Below are positions 10,482 to 20,080 of a DNA stretch of 64,000 bases, piece by piece. The stretch's first letter is position 1. Each line of letters begins with the position of its first letter. Made by a program: the position numbers and the translations under genes. Where the stretch lies: positions 80,478-144,477 of the forward strand of contig CANMTR010000009.1 of NCBI GenBank assembly GCA_947500825.1. Reading direction: 5' to 3'. The notes below the pieces were generated by a model, which had not been told where the DNA came from, did not search any database, and was given only the letters and a program-made list of their open reading frames with translations. The DNA comes from an uncultured Paracoccaceae bacterium (GTDB lineage Bacteria; Pseudomonadota; Alphaproteobacteria; Rhodobacterales; Rhodobacteraceae).

Positions 10482-11221
10482 CGACGAGCCTGCGCCTGGG
10501 GGTGAACATCGACCACGTGGCCACGGTGCGCAACGCGCGGGGCGGCGACGTGCCCGACCCGCTGCGCGCCGCGCGGATGGCCGAGGCGGCGGGCGCCGAC
10601 GGGATCACCGCGCATCTGCGCGAGGACCGGCGCCACATCTCGGACGCCGACATCGACGGGCTGATGCGCGACCTGTCGGTGCCGCTGAACCTGGAAATGG
10701 CCGCGACCGACGAGATGCAGGCCATCGCCCTGCGCCACCGCCCCCACGCCGTGTGCCTGGTGCCCGAGCGGCGCGAGGAGCGTACCACGGAAGGGGGCCT
10801 CGAGGTCGCGCGCGAGGAGAACCGGCTGGCGCATTTCATCGCGCCCCTGGCCGAGGCCGGGTGCCGGGTGTCGATCTTCATCGCCGCCGACCGCCCCCAG
10901 ATCGAGGCGGCGGCGCGGATCGGGGCGTCGGTGGTCGAGCTGCACACCGGCGCCTATTGCGACGCCCATGCCGAGGGGCGGCTGGCCGACCGCGACGCCG
11001 AGCTGGAGCGCCTGACCGAGATGGCCGCGCTTGCCGAGGCGAAGGGCCTGGAGGTCCATGCCGGGCACGGCCTGACCTTCGAGACGGTGCCCCCCGTGGC
11101 CGCCCTGCCGCAGGTGCGTGAGCTCAATATCGGGCATTTCCTGATCGGAGAGGCGATCTTTCGCGGGCTGGAGGACGCCATCGGCGAGATGCGCCGGATC
11201 ATGGACGCCGCCCGGGCCTGA
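10478..11221 (+). CDS. pdxJ: Pyridoxine 5'-phosphate synthase
   Basis: [75 protein letters not shown]. Confidence 0.97.
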   Translation: MTTSLRLGVNIDHVATVRNARGGDVPDPLRAARMAEAAGADGITAHLREDRRHISDADIDGLMRDLSVPLNLEMAATDEMQAIALRHRPHAVCLVPERREERTTEGGLEVAREENRLAHFIAPLAEAGCRVSIFIAADRPQIEAAARIGASVVELHTGAYCDAHAEGRLADRDAELERLTEMAALAEAKGLEVHAGHGLTFETVPPVAALPQVRELNIGHFLIGEAIFRGLEDAIGEMRRIMDAARA

Positions 11222-11227
11222 CGGGCC

Positions 11228-11295
11228 GATTTTCGGACCGAAGATCGCGGGGGCCGGAGCGGTGGCGGATTTTCGTGCGAAGATCCGGGCTCCGG
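11228..11295. terminator. Structured convergent intergenic region: two palindromes plus an enclosing stem, candidate bidirectional terminator
   Basis: GATTTTCGGACCGAAGATC (11228-11246) and GGATTTTCGTGCGAAGATCC (11267-11286). The second is enclosed by CCGGAGC (11254-11260) / GCTCCGG (11289-11295). It lies between the convergent stops of pdxJ and the ABC permease. Confidence 0.45.
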
Positions 11296-13824
11296 TCAGT
11301 CACGGGCGCGCAGGATGCGGGCGGGGCGGGCCGCGAGAGGGCCCCAGGCGAAGGCGAGCCCGGCCACGAGCGTCAGGACGATCCCGCCTCCGATCACCGC
11401 CAGCGCCGAGGCGGGCGCGAAGACGTAGTCCGTCTCCATGACAAAGCGCGTCACGCCCCACGCCCCCGCGGCGCCTGCGACGGCCGCGACGAGCCCCGCC
11501 GCCAGCCCCAGGATGGCCCAGCGCAGGGCGAAGCTCGCCAGGATCGTGGCCCGCGACGCGCCCACGGTCTTCAGGATCGCGGCCTCGTAGACGCGGGCCC
11601 GGGTGCCGGCCGCGGCCGCGCCTACCAGGACCACCGCGCCGGTGACCAGCGTGGCGGCCGCGCCGTAGGTCACCGCCGCGGCCACGCCCGACAGGATCTG
11701 GGACACCCGGTCGATGGCATCGCGCACGCTGATCGCGGTGACGTTGGGAAACCGCTCTGCCACGTCGCGCAGGATCCGGGCCTCGGCCGCCTCGTCGGCG
11801 TAGATCGTGGCGATCCAGGTATGGGGGGCGTCCTGCAGCGCGGCGGGGTTCATCGCCATGACGAAGCCGATCCCGGCGGTGGAGAAGTCGACCTCGCGGA
11901 ACGAGGCGATCTCCCCCTCGATGTCGCGCCCCAGGATGTTGAGCGTCAGGGTATCGCCCAGCGACAGGCCCAGTTCCTGCGCCTCCTCGGCGGCGAAGCT
12001 GATCAGGTTGGGGCCGTCGTAGCCCGGCGGCCACCATTCTCCTGCGGTGATCGTGGTGTCGGGGGGCGGCTCGGCCGAGTAGGTCACGCCCCGGTCGCCG
12101 CGCAGGACCCAGTGGTCGCCCGCGACCTCCGTCGCGTCGCGGCCGTCGATCTCGGAGAGGATGCCGCGCAGCATCGGCGCGGCCTCCACGCTCTCGACCT
12201 CCGGGTCGTCGGTCAGGGCGCGGATCGCGTCGATCTGGTCGGGCTGGATGTCGACCATGAAGTAGGAGGGCGCGACCTGCGGCAGGTCGCGCTCGATGGC
12301 CGAGCGCAGGTTGGCCTCGATCTGGCCGATGGCCGCCAGGACGGTCAGGCCTAGGCCCAGGGACAGCACCACCGACGCGGCCTCGCCGCCCGGCCCGCCG
12401 ACAGAGCCCAGGGCGGTGCGGATCGCGGTGCGGCCGCGCAGGGCCGGCAGGCGGGCCGCCCGGCGCGCGAGCCGGCGCACGCCCCAGGCCGTGGCGAGGA
12501 GCGCGGCGAAGGCCGCGAGGAGGCCGCCGGCGGTATAGAGCGTGAGGAGCGGGATCCCCGACAGGAGCGTGGCGGCCCCGACGAGCGCCGCGAGGAGGGC
12601 CCCGGTGGCGACGAGGAAGGCCGGTCGCGGCAGGCCAGGGGGCAGGCTGCCCGCCTCGCGGAAGAGGGCCGCGGCGCGGATGTCCTGGGCCTTGGCCAGG
12701 GGCCACAGGGTGAAGAGGGCGGCGGCCAAGGTGCCGTAGAGGGCGGCCTGCCCCAGCGCGGCGGGATAGATGCCGATCGCCGCGGGTACCGGCAGGCGGT
12801 CGGCCAGGAGGGGTGCGGCGGCGAGCGGCAGCGCCGCTCCGAGGAGGAGGCCCAGGGCGAGCGCGAGGACGGTGACCGCCCCGATCTGGAGCGCGAAGAC
12901 GGCGAAGATCGTGCGCCCCTCTGCGCCCAGCGTCTTGAGCGTCGCCACGGTGGCGGTCTTGTCGACCATGTGGGCGCGCACGGCCGAGGCGACGCCGACC
13001 CCGCCCACGGCGAGGCCCGCGAGCCCCACGAGCACGAGGAAGGCGGAGAGCCGGTCGACGAAGCGTTGCAGGCCCGGCGCGCCCTCCCGCGCGTCGCGCC
13101 AGCGGTAGCCCGTGTCGGGCAGGGCGGCGGCGAGGCGTGCCTCGGCGGCGTCTAGATCGGCACCGGGGAGAAGGGCGATGCGGTATTCCGTCTCGTAGAT
13201 CGTGCCGGGCTCCAGGAGGCCCGCGCCGTCGAGGTCGGCCGTGCGGACGAGGGTGCGTGGGCCGAGGTCGAAGCCGCCGGCCTCGTCGGGTTCGGTCTCG
13301 ATCCGGGCGGCGAGGCGGAACGTCTTCGTCCCCAGGCGGAACGTGTCGCCGGCGGAAAGGCCCAGCCTGTCGGCGAGGACCGGATCCATCGCCGCGCCGG
13401 GGGGCGATCCGGCGAGCGCCTCGCCCAGGGGGCCGGGCGGGTCGAGGACGAGGTCGCCGTAGAGCGGGTAGTCCCCGTCGACACCCTTGACCTCGGTCAG
13501 GGCGCGGTCGGCCTCGCCCTCCGTGCGGGGCACGGTCACCATGGAGCGGAACTCCACGATCTCGGAGACGCGGCCCAGCGCGTCCAGGGCGGCGCGCTCG
13601 GCCGGCTCGGCGGAGCGGTAGGTGAACTCCACCGAGGCGTCGCCGCCCAGAAGCGCCGCGCCCTCGCGCGTCAGCCCCTCGGTGATCGCCTCGCGCACGG
13701 ACCCGACGGCGGCGATGGCCGCGATGCCGAGGGCGAGGCAGACGAGGAATACCCGAAAGCCCCTGAGGCCGTTGCGAAAGCCCGCCCGGATCTCCCGCGC
13801 GGCGATGCGGCGGGCGGCGCTCAT
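11296..13824 (-). CDS. ABC transporter permease, FtsX-like (YbbP type)
   Basis: About 840-aa, multi-TM with FtsX repeats. Start MSAARRIAAREIRAGFRNGLRGFRVFLVCLALGIAAIAAVGS at 13824. Confidence 0.88.
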   Translation of the reverse strand: MSAARRIAAREIRAGFRNGLRGFRVFLVCLALGIAAIAAVGSVREAITEGLTREGAALLGGDASVEFTYRSAEPAERAALDALGRVSEIVEFRSMVTVPRTEGEADRALTEVKGVDGDYPLYGDLVLDPPGPLGEALAGSPPGAAMDPVLADRLGLSAGDTFRLGTKTFRLAARIETEPDEAGGFDLGPRTLVRTADLDGAGLLEPGTIYETEYRIALLPGADLDAAEARLAAALPDTGYRWRDAREGAPGLQRFVDRLSAFLVLVGLAGLAVGGVGVASAVRAHMVDKTATVATLKTLGAEGRTIFAVFALQIGAVTVLALALGLLLGAALPLAAAPLLADRLPVPAAIGIYPAALGQAALYGTLAAALFTLWPLAKAQDIRAAALFREAGSLPPGLPRPAFLVATGALLAALVGAATLLSGIPLLTLYTAGGLLAAFAALLATAWGVRRLARRAARLPALRGRTAIRTALGSVGGPGGEAASVVLSLGLGLTVLAAIGQIEANLRSAIERDLPQVAPSYFMVDIQPDQIDAIRALTDDPEVESVEAAPMLRGILSEIDGRDATEVAGDHWVLRGDRGVTYSAEPPPDTTITAGEWWPPGYDGPNLISFAAEEAQELGLSLGDTLTLNILGRDIEGEIASFREVDFSTAGIGFVMAMNPAALQDAPHTWIATIYADEAAEARILRDVAERFPNVTAISVRDAIDRVSQILSGVAAAVTYGAAATLVTGAVVLVGAAAAGTRARVYEAAILKTVGASRATILASFALRWAILGLAAGLVAAVAGAAGAWGVTRFVMETDYVFAPASALAVIGGGIVLTLVAGLAFAWGPLAARPARILRARD

Positions 13825-13882
13825 GCCCGGACACGCCCGCTCGTGGCGGGCCGGGGTGGGGTATTTGGAAAAGGGTGAGGGA

Positions 13883-14575
13883 TCATTCGGCGGCCTGCCG
13901 GTCCGGGGCGAGGCGCCCGTCCTCGAGGCGGATGGTGCGGCCGCAGCGGGCGGCGAGGTCGGGGGCGTGGGTGACCAGGACGAGGGTCGCGCCGTGGCGG
14001 GCATTGAGGTCGAACAGCAGGTCCATGATCGCGGCGCCCGTGGGGCCGTCGAGGTTGCCGGTGGGCTCGTCGGCCAGCAGGATGCCGGGCCGGGGCGCGG
14101 CCGCGCGGGCCAGCGCCACGCGCTGCTGCTCGCCGCCCGACATCTCGGACGGGTAGTGGTCGCGCCGGTGGGCGAGGCCCATCTCGTCGAGCGCGCTGGC
14201 GGCGTGGCCGAAGGCGTCGGGCCGGCCGGCGAGCTCCAGGGGGGTGGCCACGTTCTCGAGCGCGGTCATGGTGGGGATCAGGTGGAAGGACTGGAACACA
14301 ACGCCCATATGGGTGCGGCGAAAGCGGGCGAGGGCGTCCTCGCCCATGGCGCCGAGGTCGTGGCCCAGGGCGGAGACCCGGCCGCCGGTGGCGCGCTCGA
14401 GCCCGCCCATGACCATGAGGAGAGACGATTTGCCCGACCCCGACGGCCCCACGAGGCCCACCGTCTCGCCCCGCTTCACCGAAAGCGACACGCCCTTGAG
14501 GATCTCGACGGGGCCGGCATTGCCGTCGAGGGTCAGGCGGGCGTCGTCGAGATCGAGGATGGTGTCGTCTGCCAT
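13883..14575 (-). CDS. ABC transporter ATP-binding protein (YbbA/LolD-like)
   Basis: Walker A GPSGSGKSS, signature MSGGEQQRVALARA, Walker B ILLADEPTGNLD. Confidence 0.95.
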   Translation of the reverse strand: MADDTILDLDDARLTLDGNAGPVEILKGVSLSVKRGETVGLVGPSGSGKSSLLMVMGGLERATGGRVSALGHDLGAMGEDALARFRRTHMGVVFQSFHLIPTMTALENVATPLELAGRPDAFGHAASALDEMGLAHRRDHYPSEMSGGEQQRVALARAAAPRPGILLADEPTGNLDGPTGAAIMDLLFDLNARHGATLVLVTHAPDLAARCGRTIRLEDGRLAPDRQAAE

Positions 14576-15251
14576 GGCACGCTCCCTGTCGCGGATCGCA
14601 TATGGGGCCCCGGGCGCGCTTGGAAAGGCGGCGGTGGCGATCTGTCTCGCCGCGCCGGCGGCCGCGGAGGTGACCGTGGCGGCGCTGGGGGATTCGCTGA
14701 CGCAGGGCTACGGGCAGCCGGCAGGGGAGGGGTTCGTGCCGCAGCTCGAGGCATGGCTGGAGGAGCGCGGCGCGGATGTGGCGCTGGTCAACGCGGGCGT
14801 GTCGGGCGACACCACGGCGGGGGGTCTGAGCCGGGTGGACTGGACTCTGACGGAGGAGGTCGACGCGATGGTCGTGGCGCTGGGCGGCAACGACCTCCTG
14901 CGGGGAATCGACCCGTCGGAATCGCGTCGGAACCTCGACGGAATCCTGTCGGCGGCCGATGCCGCGGGCGTCGAGGTGCTGCTGGTGGGCATGGAGGCGC
15001 CGGGAAATTACGGACCCGAGTACAAGGCCGCCTTCGACGGGATGTACGGAGCCCTCGCGGACAAGTGGGAGGTGCCCCTCGCGGGGAACTTCTTGGGCGC
15101 GCTGACCGAGCTTCCCGACCGGCAGGGGGTGATGCGCGACTACATGCAGGGCGACGGCATCCACCCCAACGCGGACGGGGTGGCGCTGGTCGTGGAGGCG
15201 CTCGGGCCGGACGTTCTGGACCTGGTGGAGCGGGCCGGGGAGGGCCGGTGA
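14574..15251 (+). CDS. SGNH/GDSL hydrolase (TesA-like arylesterase/lysophospholipase)
   Basis: Signal peptide then VAALGDSLTQGYGQPAGEGF, GGNDLLRGI, DGIHPNADG. Divergent from a YbbA-like ABC gene, as tesA is. Confidence 0.92.
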   Translation: MARSLSRIAYGAPGALGKAAVAICLAAPAAAEVTVAALGDSLTQGYGQPAGEGFVPQLEAWLEERGADVALVNAGVSGDTTAGGLSRVDWTLTEEVDAMVVALGGNDLLRGIDPSESRRNLDGILSAADAAGVEVLLVGMEAPGNYGPEYKAAFDGMYGALADKWEVPLAGNFLGALTELPDRQGVMRDYMQGDGIHPNADGVALVVEALGPDVLDLVERAGEGR

Positions 15252-15292
15252 CGCGGTTGCGCTAACGGGGGCGGCGTGGGAGGGGAGGCGCC

Positions 15293-16492
15293 ATGCACGC
15301 CATCCAGGCCATCCTGCGCGACCGGGCGCTGTCGCTCATCGCGCTCGCCTTCCTGACCCACGGGGCCTTCGCGGCGTCGCTGGTGCCCTATCGCTCGCTT
15401 CTCGGGGTGGAGTGGTTCGGCTTCTCCGACGGGATGTTCGCCGCGATCTACGCCGCCGGGTCTGCGCTGTCGCTCCTGTGCGCCATCGGGGTCGGTGTGC
15501 TGACCGACCGCACGGGGCGGCGACGCAACGCGGCGCGGCTCGCGGCCCTGGCCGGCGCGAGCGGGGCGGCGCTGGTGTTCCTGGCCGACGCGCGCTGGGC
15601 CTTCGTGGTCGTTCACGTGCTGTTCCTGCCGGTGGGGATGACGCTGTTCTCGCAGCTCTTTACCCTGGCGCGCCTCGCGGCCTCGACCCATCCGCCCGAG
15701 GAACGGGCGGCGATCCAGTCGGCGATCCGGGCGGTCTTCGCCATCCCGTTCGTGGCGATCTTGCCGGTATGGTCGGTGATCCTGTCGGCGGGCGCGCCGC
15801 TTCTGTGGATCTACGGGGCCTGCGCGGTGGCGGAGGCCGCGACGCTGGCGGTGTTCGTCTTCGCCTGGCCGCGCGACGGCGAGACGCGGTGGCGCGACCC
15901 GGGATCGGGGCTGCGCCTGGGCGCGGCCCTGCGGGAGCTGGCCGCGCCGTCGGTGATGGCGCGGACGGGATGCCTGGCGGGGGTGCTTGCGGGCATCCAG
16001 CTCTACCTGATCCTGACGGGGCTGATCCTGACCGACATCGACGGGCGCGACGCGGGCGACGTGGCGGTCTTCGCCGCCGCGGTGGCGGGGCTGGAGATCC
16101 CGTTCATGCTGGCCATGGCCTGGCCGCTGAAACGCCTCGGCCCGGTGCGGCTGATCGCGGTCTCGGCGCTCGTCTACGCGGCCTTCCTGGCGGTGTTTCC
16201 CGTCCTGGGACCGTTCCCCGTGGTGTGGGTGCTGCCGCCGGTGGCGGCCATGGCGGCGGCGGTGATCCTGACGGTGCCGCTCCATTACCTGCAGGACCTG
16301 ATGGCCGAGCGGCCCGGGGCGGGCGGCTCGCTCATCGCGCTGTGCAACCTCGTGGCGCAGCTCATGGGGGCGGCGATCTTCTGGGCGGGGACGGCCCTGG
16401 GGGGCTACGCCACGGCGGCGTGGCTGGGCGCCGCGGCGGTGGCGGCCGGGGGGCTGGCGCTGGCCGCGCTGGACCGGCGGCGGGCGGCATAA
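15293..16492 (+). CDS. MFS transporter
   Basis: About 12 TM; loop GVGVLTDRTGRRRNAA. Confidence 0.85.
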   Translation: MHAIQAILRDRALSLIALAFLTHGAFAASLVPYRSLLGVEWFGFSDGMFAAIYAAGSALSLLCAIGVGVLTDRTGRRRNAARLAALAGASGAALVFLADARWAFVVVHVLFLPVGMTLFSQLFTLARLAASTHPPEERAAIQSAIRAVFAIPFVAILPVWSVILSAGAPLLWIYGACAVAEAATLAVFVFAWPRDGETRWRDPGSGLRLGAALRELAAPSVMARTGCLAGVLAGIQLYLILTGLILTDIDGRDAGDVAVFAAAVAGLEIPFMLAMAWPLKRLGPVRLIAVSALVYAAFLAVFPVLGPFPVVWVLPPVAAMAAAVILTVPLHYLQDLMAERPGAGGSLIALCNLVAQLMGAAIFWAGTALGGYATAAWLGAAAVAAGGLALAALDRRRAA

Positions 16493-16550
16493 CGCCATTG
16501 TGCTCGGGTCCCCACCCTGCAAGACAGGGTCGCGAACGAGCGGAGGACGG

Positions 16551-17402
16551 ATGGACGCGCCCGAAAGCATCGGCATCGTCGGAACCGGACTGGTGGGCGC
16601 GGCGCTCGCCGGGCTCGTGACGGCGCGTCTGCCGGGCACCCGCATCCGCGCGGTGGAGCCCAAGGGCGCGCACCGCGCCGCCGTGGCCGCGCGCCTGCCC
16701 CGGGTCGACTGGGCCCATTGCGCGGCGGATCTGGGCTCCTGCGAGATGGTGCTGCTGGCCTGCCCGCCGGGCGACGTGGTGCCGCTGGCGCGCGAGATCC
16801 TGGCCGCCGGAGACGCGCTGGTGGTGGATACCGCCTCGGTGAAGGGGCTGATCTGCGCCCGGATGTCGGACGCGCCGCGCTTCGTCGGCGGCCACCCGCT
16901 GGCGGGGGGCAACCGCGTTGGCCCGTTCACCGCCGAGCCCGATGCGCTCGTCTCCGCCCGCTTCGCCCTGACGCCGCATCCGGGCAACGCCGAGGCCGAC
17001 CTGGAGCGGGTCGAGGCGGTGCTGGCGCGGCTCGGGTTCTCGGTCGTGCGGCTCGACCCGGAGGCCCACGACGCGGTTCTGGCGCGCACCTCGCACCTGC
17101 CGCACCTTCTGGCCTACGGATTTGCCGGCCGGCTGGCGGAGATGGAGACCGAGGAGCTTCTGGCCTTCGCGTCGCGCTCCACCCGCGGCATCGCCCGATT
17201 CGCCAGCGCCAACACGCGGATGTGGGCCGAGATCCTGGAGCAGAACGGCGGCCATGTCTCGGCCGCGCTGGACGAGCTGATCCTGGAATTGATGACATTG
17301 CGCAACGCCTTCGCCGGGGACGGGGAGGTCGGGCCCGAGGCCCGCCTCGCCGTGGCGGCCGAGGCCGCGCGCATCCTGAACGGGAGCCACGAAGATGAGT
17401 AA
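16551..17402 (+). CDS. Prephenate/arogenate dehydrogenase-like
   Basis: IGIVGTGLVGAALAGL (Rossmann), VVDTASVKG, FVGGHPLAGG, RTSHLPHLLAYG. Immediately upstream of, and overlapping, pheA. Confidence 0.9.
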   Translation: MDAPESIGIVGTGLVGAALAGLVTARLPGTRIRAVEPKGAHRAAVAARLPRVDWAHCAADLGSCEMVLLACPPGDVVPLAREILAAGDALVVDTASVKGLICARMSDAPRFVGGHPLAGGNRVGPFTAEPDALVSARFALTPHPGNAEADLERVEAVLARLGFSVVRLDPEAHDAVLARTSHLPHLLAYGFAGRLAEMETEELLAFASRSTRGIARFASANTRMWAEILEQNGGHVSAALDELILELMTLRNAFAGDGEVGPEARLAVAAEAARILNGSHEDE

Positions 17403-18246
17403 GATCGGCTATCTCGGACGGCCGGGGAGCTATTCGCACCAGGCCGCGACGACCCTGCGCCCCGAGGGGACGCATGTGGCCTATCCGAGCTTCGACGACC
17501 TGGTCGCCGCGACCGAGGCGGGCGAGGTGGCCGAGGCCGTGCTGCCGCTGGAGAACTCCGAATCGGGGCGCATCCCCGACATCCACCGGCTGGTCGTGTC
17601 GATGGAGCTGTTCATCGTGGGCGAGCTTCTGCTCGACGTCTCCCACTGCCTGGTCACGCCCGGCCCGGCGGTGGAGGCGGAGATCCACTCGATCTTCTCC
17701 CACCCGCAGGGCTTCCTGCAAAGCTCGCGCTTTCTCAAGGAGCGGTTCGCGGACGCGCAGCGGCGCACCCGCTCCGACACCGCCTCGGCCGTGGCCGATG
17801 TGGTCGAGGCCGGCGACCGGCACATGGCCGCGATCGGGTCGGAGTTCGCCGCGCGCCATTACGGGGCGACGGTGCTGCACCGCGACATCTCCAACCGCGA
17901 CGACAACATCACCCGCTTCGCCATCGTCGGCCGCGAGGCGCTGACCGACGGGGCCCACGACATGTCGTCGCTGATCATCCAGGTGGGCCACAAGCCCGGC
18001 AGCCTGGTGCAGGCGCTGGCGGTGTTCGGCCAGCACGGCGTCAACATCACCAAGCTCGAGACCTACATGATCTCGGAGCGCACCGAGCTTCCGACCTTCT
18101 ATCTCGACATCGGCTGCGGCGGCGAGGCGGAGAACCTGATCGCCGCGATGCGCGACATCCAGCCCCACATCTCGTATTCCAAGTTCCTGGGCTCGTACCG
18201 GTCCGACCCGCGCCGGTCGGGGCGGAACGGGTTCCTGAAGCCGTGA
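17395..18246 (+). CDS. pheA: Prephenate dehydratase (with C-terminal ACT domain)
   Basis: IGYLGRPGSYSHQAA, ENSESGRIPDIH, SDTASAVADV, HKPGSLVQALAVFGQHGVNITKLETY. Confidence 0.93.
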   Translation: MSKIGYLGRPGSYSHQAATTLRPEGTHVAYPSFDDLVAATEAGEVAEAVLPLENSESGRIPDIHRLVVSMELFIVGELLLDVSHCLVTPGPAVEAEIHSIFSHPQGFLQSSRFLKERFADAQRRTRSDTASAVADVVEAGDRHMAAIGSEFAARHYGATVLHRDISNRDDNITRFAIVGREALTDGAHDMSSLIIQVGHKPGSLVQALAVFGQHGVNITKLETYMISERTELPTFYLDIGCGGEAENLIAAMRDIQPHISYSKFLGSYRSDPRRSGRNGFLKP

Positions 18247-18257
18247 GGGAGGCCGCC

Positions 18258-18998
18258 ATGGGCAATCCGAAATACGCCGACGTCGCCTTCTTCATCGAAG
18301 AGGAGGGGGCCAAGTTCGACACCTTCGCCCGGGGCCGTCCCCTGGGCGATCTGGGCAAGCTGGCGCTGGCGGTGCGCAACGCCGAAGGGGTGGGCGCGGC
18401 GGCCGAGCCTCTGGCCGCGGCCTATCTCATCACCAACCTGCTGCTCATGAGCCGGGCGCAGAGGCGCATCGCCAAGCTGGTGATGCTCGACATGGAAGGC
18501 GACGCGCGCGAGCGGCTGTTCCCGATCGTGAACGCGCTGCGCTACTTCCTGATGGAGGATTACACCCAGCTCGACAATTTCGACGCCTGGGTGACGGCGC
18601 TGGAGGGGATCGTGACCGTCTCGGACCGGCTGCGCGCCGAGCTGAGCGACCTGTCGGACTTCATGACCTCGTCGGAGTTCGCCGACGCGGGATCGACCCA
18701 GCGCAAGGCCGAGACCATGCTGGCGGTGCGCGCGCCGTCCTTCGCCGAGGACCAGGGGCTGACGGCGAACGTGTCGAACCCGTTCTTCGCCCGGTTCGGC
18801 GCCGGCGGGCAGGAAAGCGTCGAGGTGGTCAGCCAGTCCGTCTATGGCGAGGCCTTCGTCATGCGGGTGGCCAACAGCCGCGACGTGATCGTGATCGACA
18901 TCGACGGGTCACGCCCAGAGGAGGCGATCCGGGACTGGATCGGCCGGCTCGACGACGTGCTCGACAACGCGCTGCTGGGCCTGACATCGGCCCCCTGA
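18258..18998 (+). CDS. Conserved hypothetical protein
   Basis: Uninterrupted ORF after pheA, start MGNPKYADVAFFIEEEG; no recognised domain. Confidence 0.75.
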   Translation: MGNPKYADVAFFIEEEGAKFDTFARGRPLGDLGKLALAVRNAEGVGAAAEPLAAAYLITNLLLMSRAQRRIAKLVMLDMEGDARERLFPIVNALRYFLMEDYTQLDNFDAWVTALEGIVTVSDRLRAELSDLSDFMTSSEFADAGSTQRKAETMLAVRAPSFAEDQGLTANVSNPFFARFGAGGQESVEVVSQSVYGEAFVMRVANSRDVIVIDIDGSRPEEAIRDWIGRLDDVLDNALLGLTSAP

Positions 18999-19009
18999 GG
19001 GCGGACCTG

Positions 19010-19024
19010 CGGATCGAGGATCCG
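19010..19024. terminator. Small convergent-intergenic hairpin
   Basis: CGGATC-GAG-GATCCG between the convergent stops of the 18258 gene and hemC; no U-tract. Confidence 0.3.
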
Positions 19025-19038
19025 GGGCCGCGCAGATC

Positions 19039-19983
19039 TCAGGCGGTGCGCCAGTCGAAGAAGCCCTCCTCCACGCGGGACAGCAGGTCCTCGGCCAGCC
19101 GCCGGCCCAGATCGGGGCCGTCGGCGACGGCGCCCTCGATCTCGCCCGCATGGGCCTCGGAGCCGTCGGGGCGCAGGATCTCGCCCCTGAGCCGCAGCCG
19201 ACCGTCCGAGACCTCGGCCAGCCCCGCGATGGGCGTCTCGCACGACCCGTCGAGCCGGGCGAGATAGGCGCGCTCGGCGGCCAGCAACTCCCCCGTGGCC
19301 GTGTCGTGGATCGCGGCGAGCATGTCCGCCGTCGCCGCGTCGTCCTCGCGCCGTTCTATCCCGATGGCGCCCTGTCCCACCGCCGGCAGCATCTCCTCGG
19401 CGGGGACGGGGCGGCGGGGGATGTCCTGGGCCTTGAGGCGGTTGAGCCCCGCCATGGCGAGGAAGGTGGCGTCGGCCACGCCGTCGCCGAGCTTCTTCAT
19501 CCGGGTCTGCACGTTGCCGCGGAACTCCACCACCTGGAGGTCGGGGCGCTTGTGCAGGACCTGGGCGCGCCGGCGCAGGGACGAGGTGCCCACGGTGCGC
19601 CCCTGGCCGAGATCCGCCAAGGTGCCCCCGCCCGGCGAGACGAAGGCGTCGTGCGGGTCCTCGCGGGGAAGGTAGGTGTCGAGGATCAGCCCGCCGGGCT
19701 GCTCGGTGGGCATGTCCTTCATCGAGTGGACGGCGATGTCGATCTCGCCCGAAGAGAGCGCCTCCTCGATCTCGCGGGTGAAGAGGCCCTTGCCGCCGAT
19801 CTCCTTCAGGGGGCGGTCGATGATCCGGTCGCCGGTGGTCTTGATCACCACGACCTGGAACGCCTCGAAGGGCAGGTCGAAGGCCTGGGCGAGGCGGTCG
19901 CGCGTCTCGTTCGCCTGGGCGAGGGCCAGGGGCGATCCGCGGGTGCCGATCTTGAGCGGGGTGTCGGGGGTGGGCCATGTCAT
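19039..19983 (-). CDS. hemC: Porphobilinogen deaminase (hydroxymethylbilane synthase)
   Basis: LKIGTRGSPLALAQA, VHSMKDMPTEQPGG, GTSSLRRRAQVL, GQGAIGIE, LDGSCETPIAGLA. Confidence 0.96.
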   Translation of the reverse strand: MTWPTPDTPLKIGTRGSPLALAQANETRDRLAQAFDLPFEAFQVVVIKTTGDRIIDRPLKEIGGKGLFTREIEEALSSGEIDIAVHSMKDMPTEQPGGLILDTYLPREDPHDAFVSPGGGTLADLGQGRTVGTSSLRRRAQVLHKRPDLQVVEFRGNVQTRMKKLGDGVADATFLAMAGLNRLKAQDIPRRPVPAEEMLPAVGQGAIGIERREDDAATADMLAAIHDTATGELLAAERAYLARLDGSCETPIAGLAEVSDGRLRLRGEILRPDGSEAHAGEIEGAVADGPDLGRRLAEDLLSRVEEGFFDWRTA

Positions 19984-20080
19984 GGCCCCCGTGTAGCGTG
20001 CCCCGCGCCGGCCCGAAAGCGGCTTGACACCAAGCCCCCCGGACCCGACCACGAGCCCCGCGAAAGCAAGGAGGACGGGC

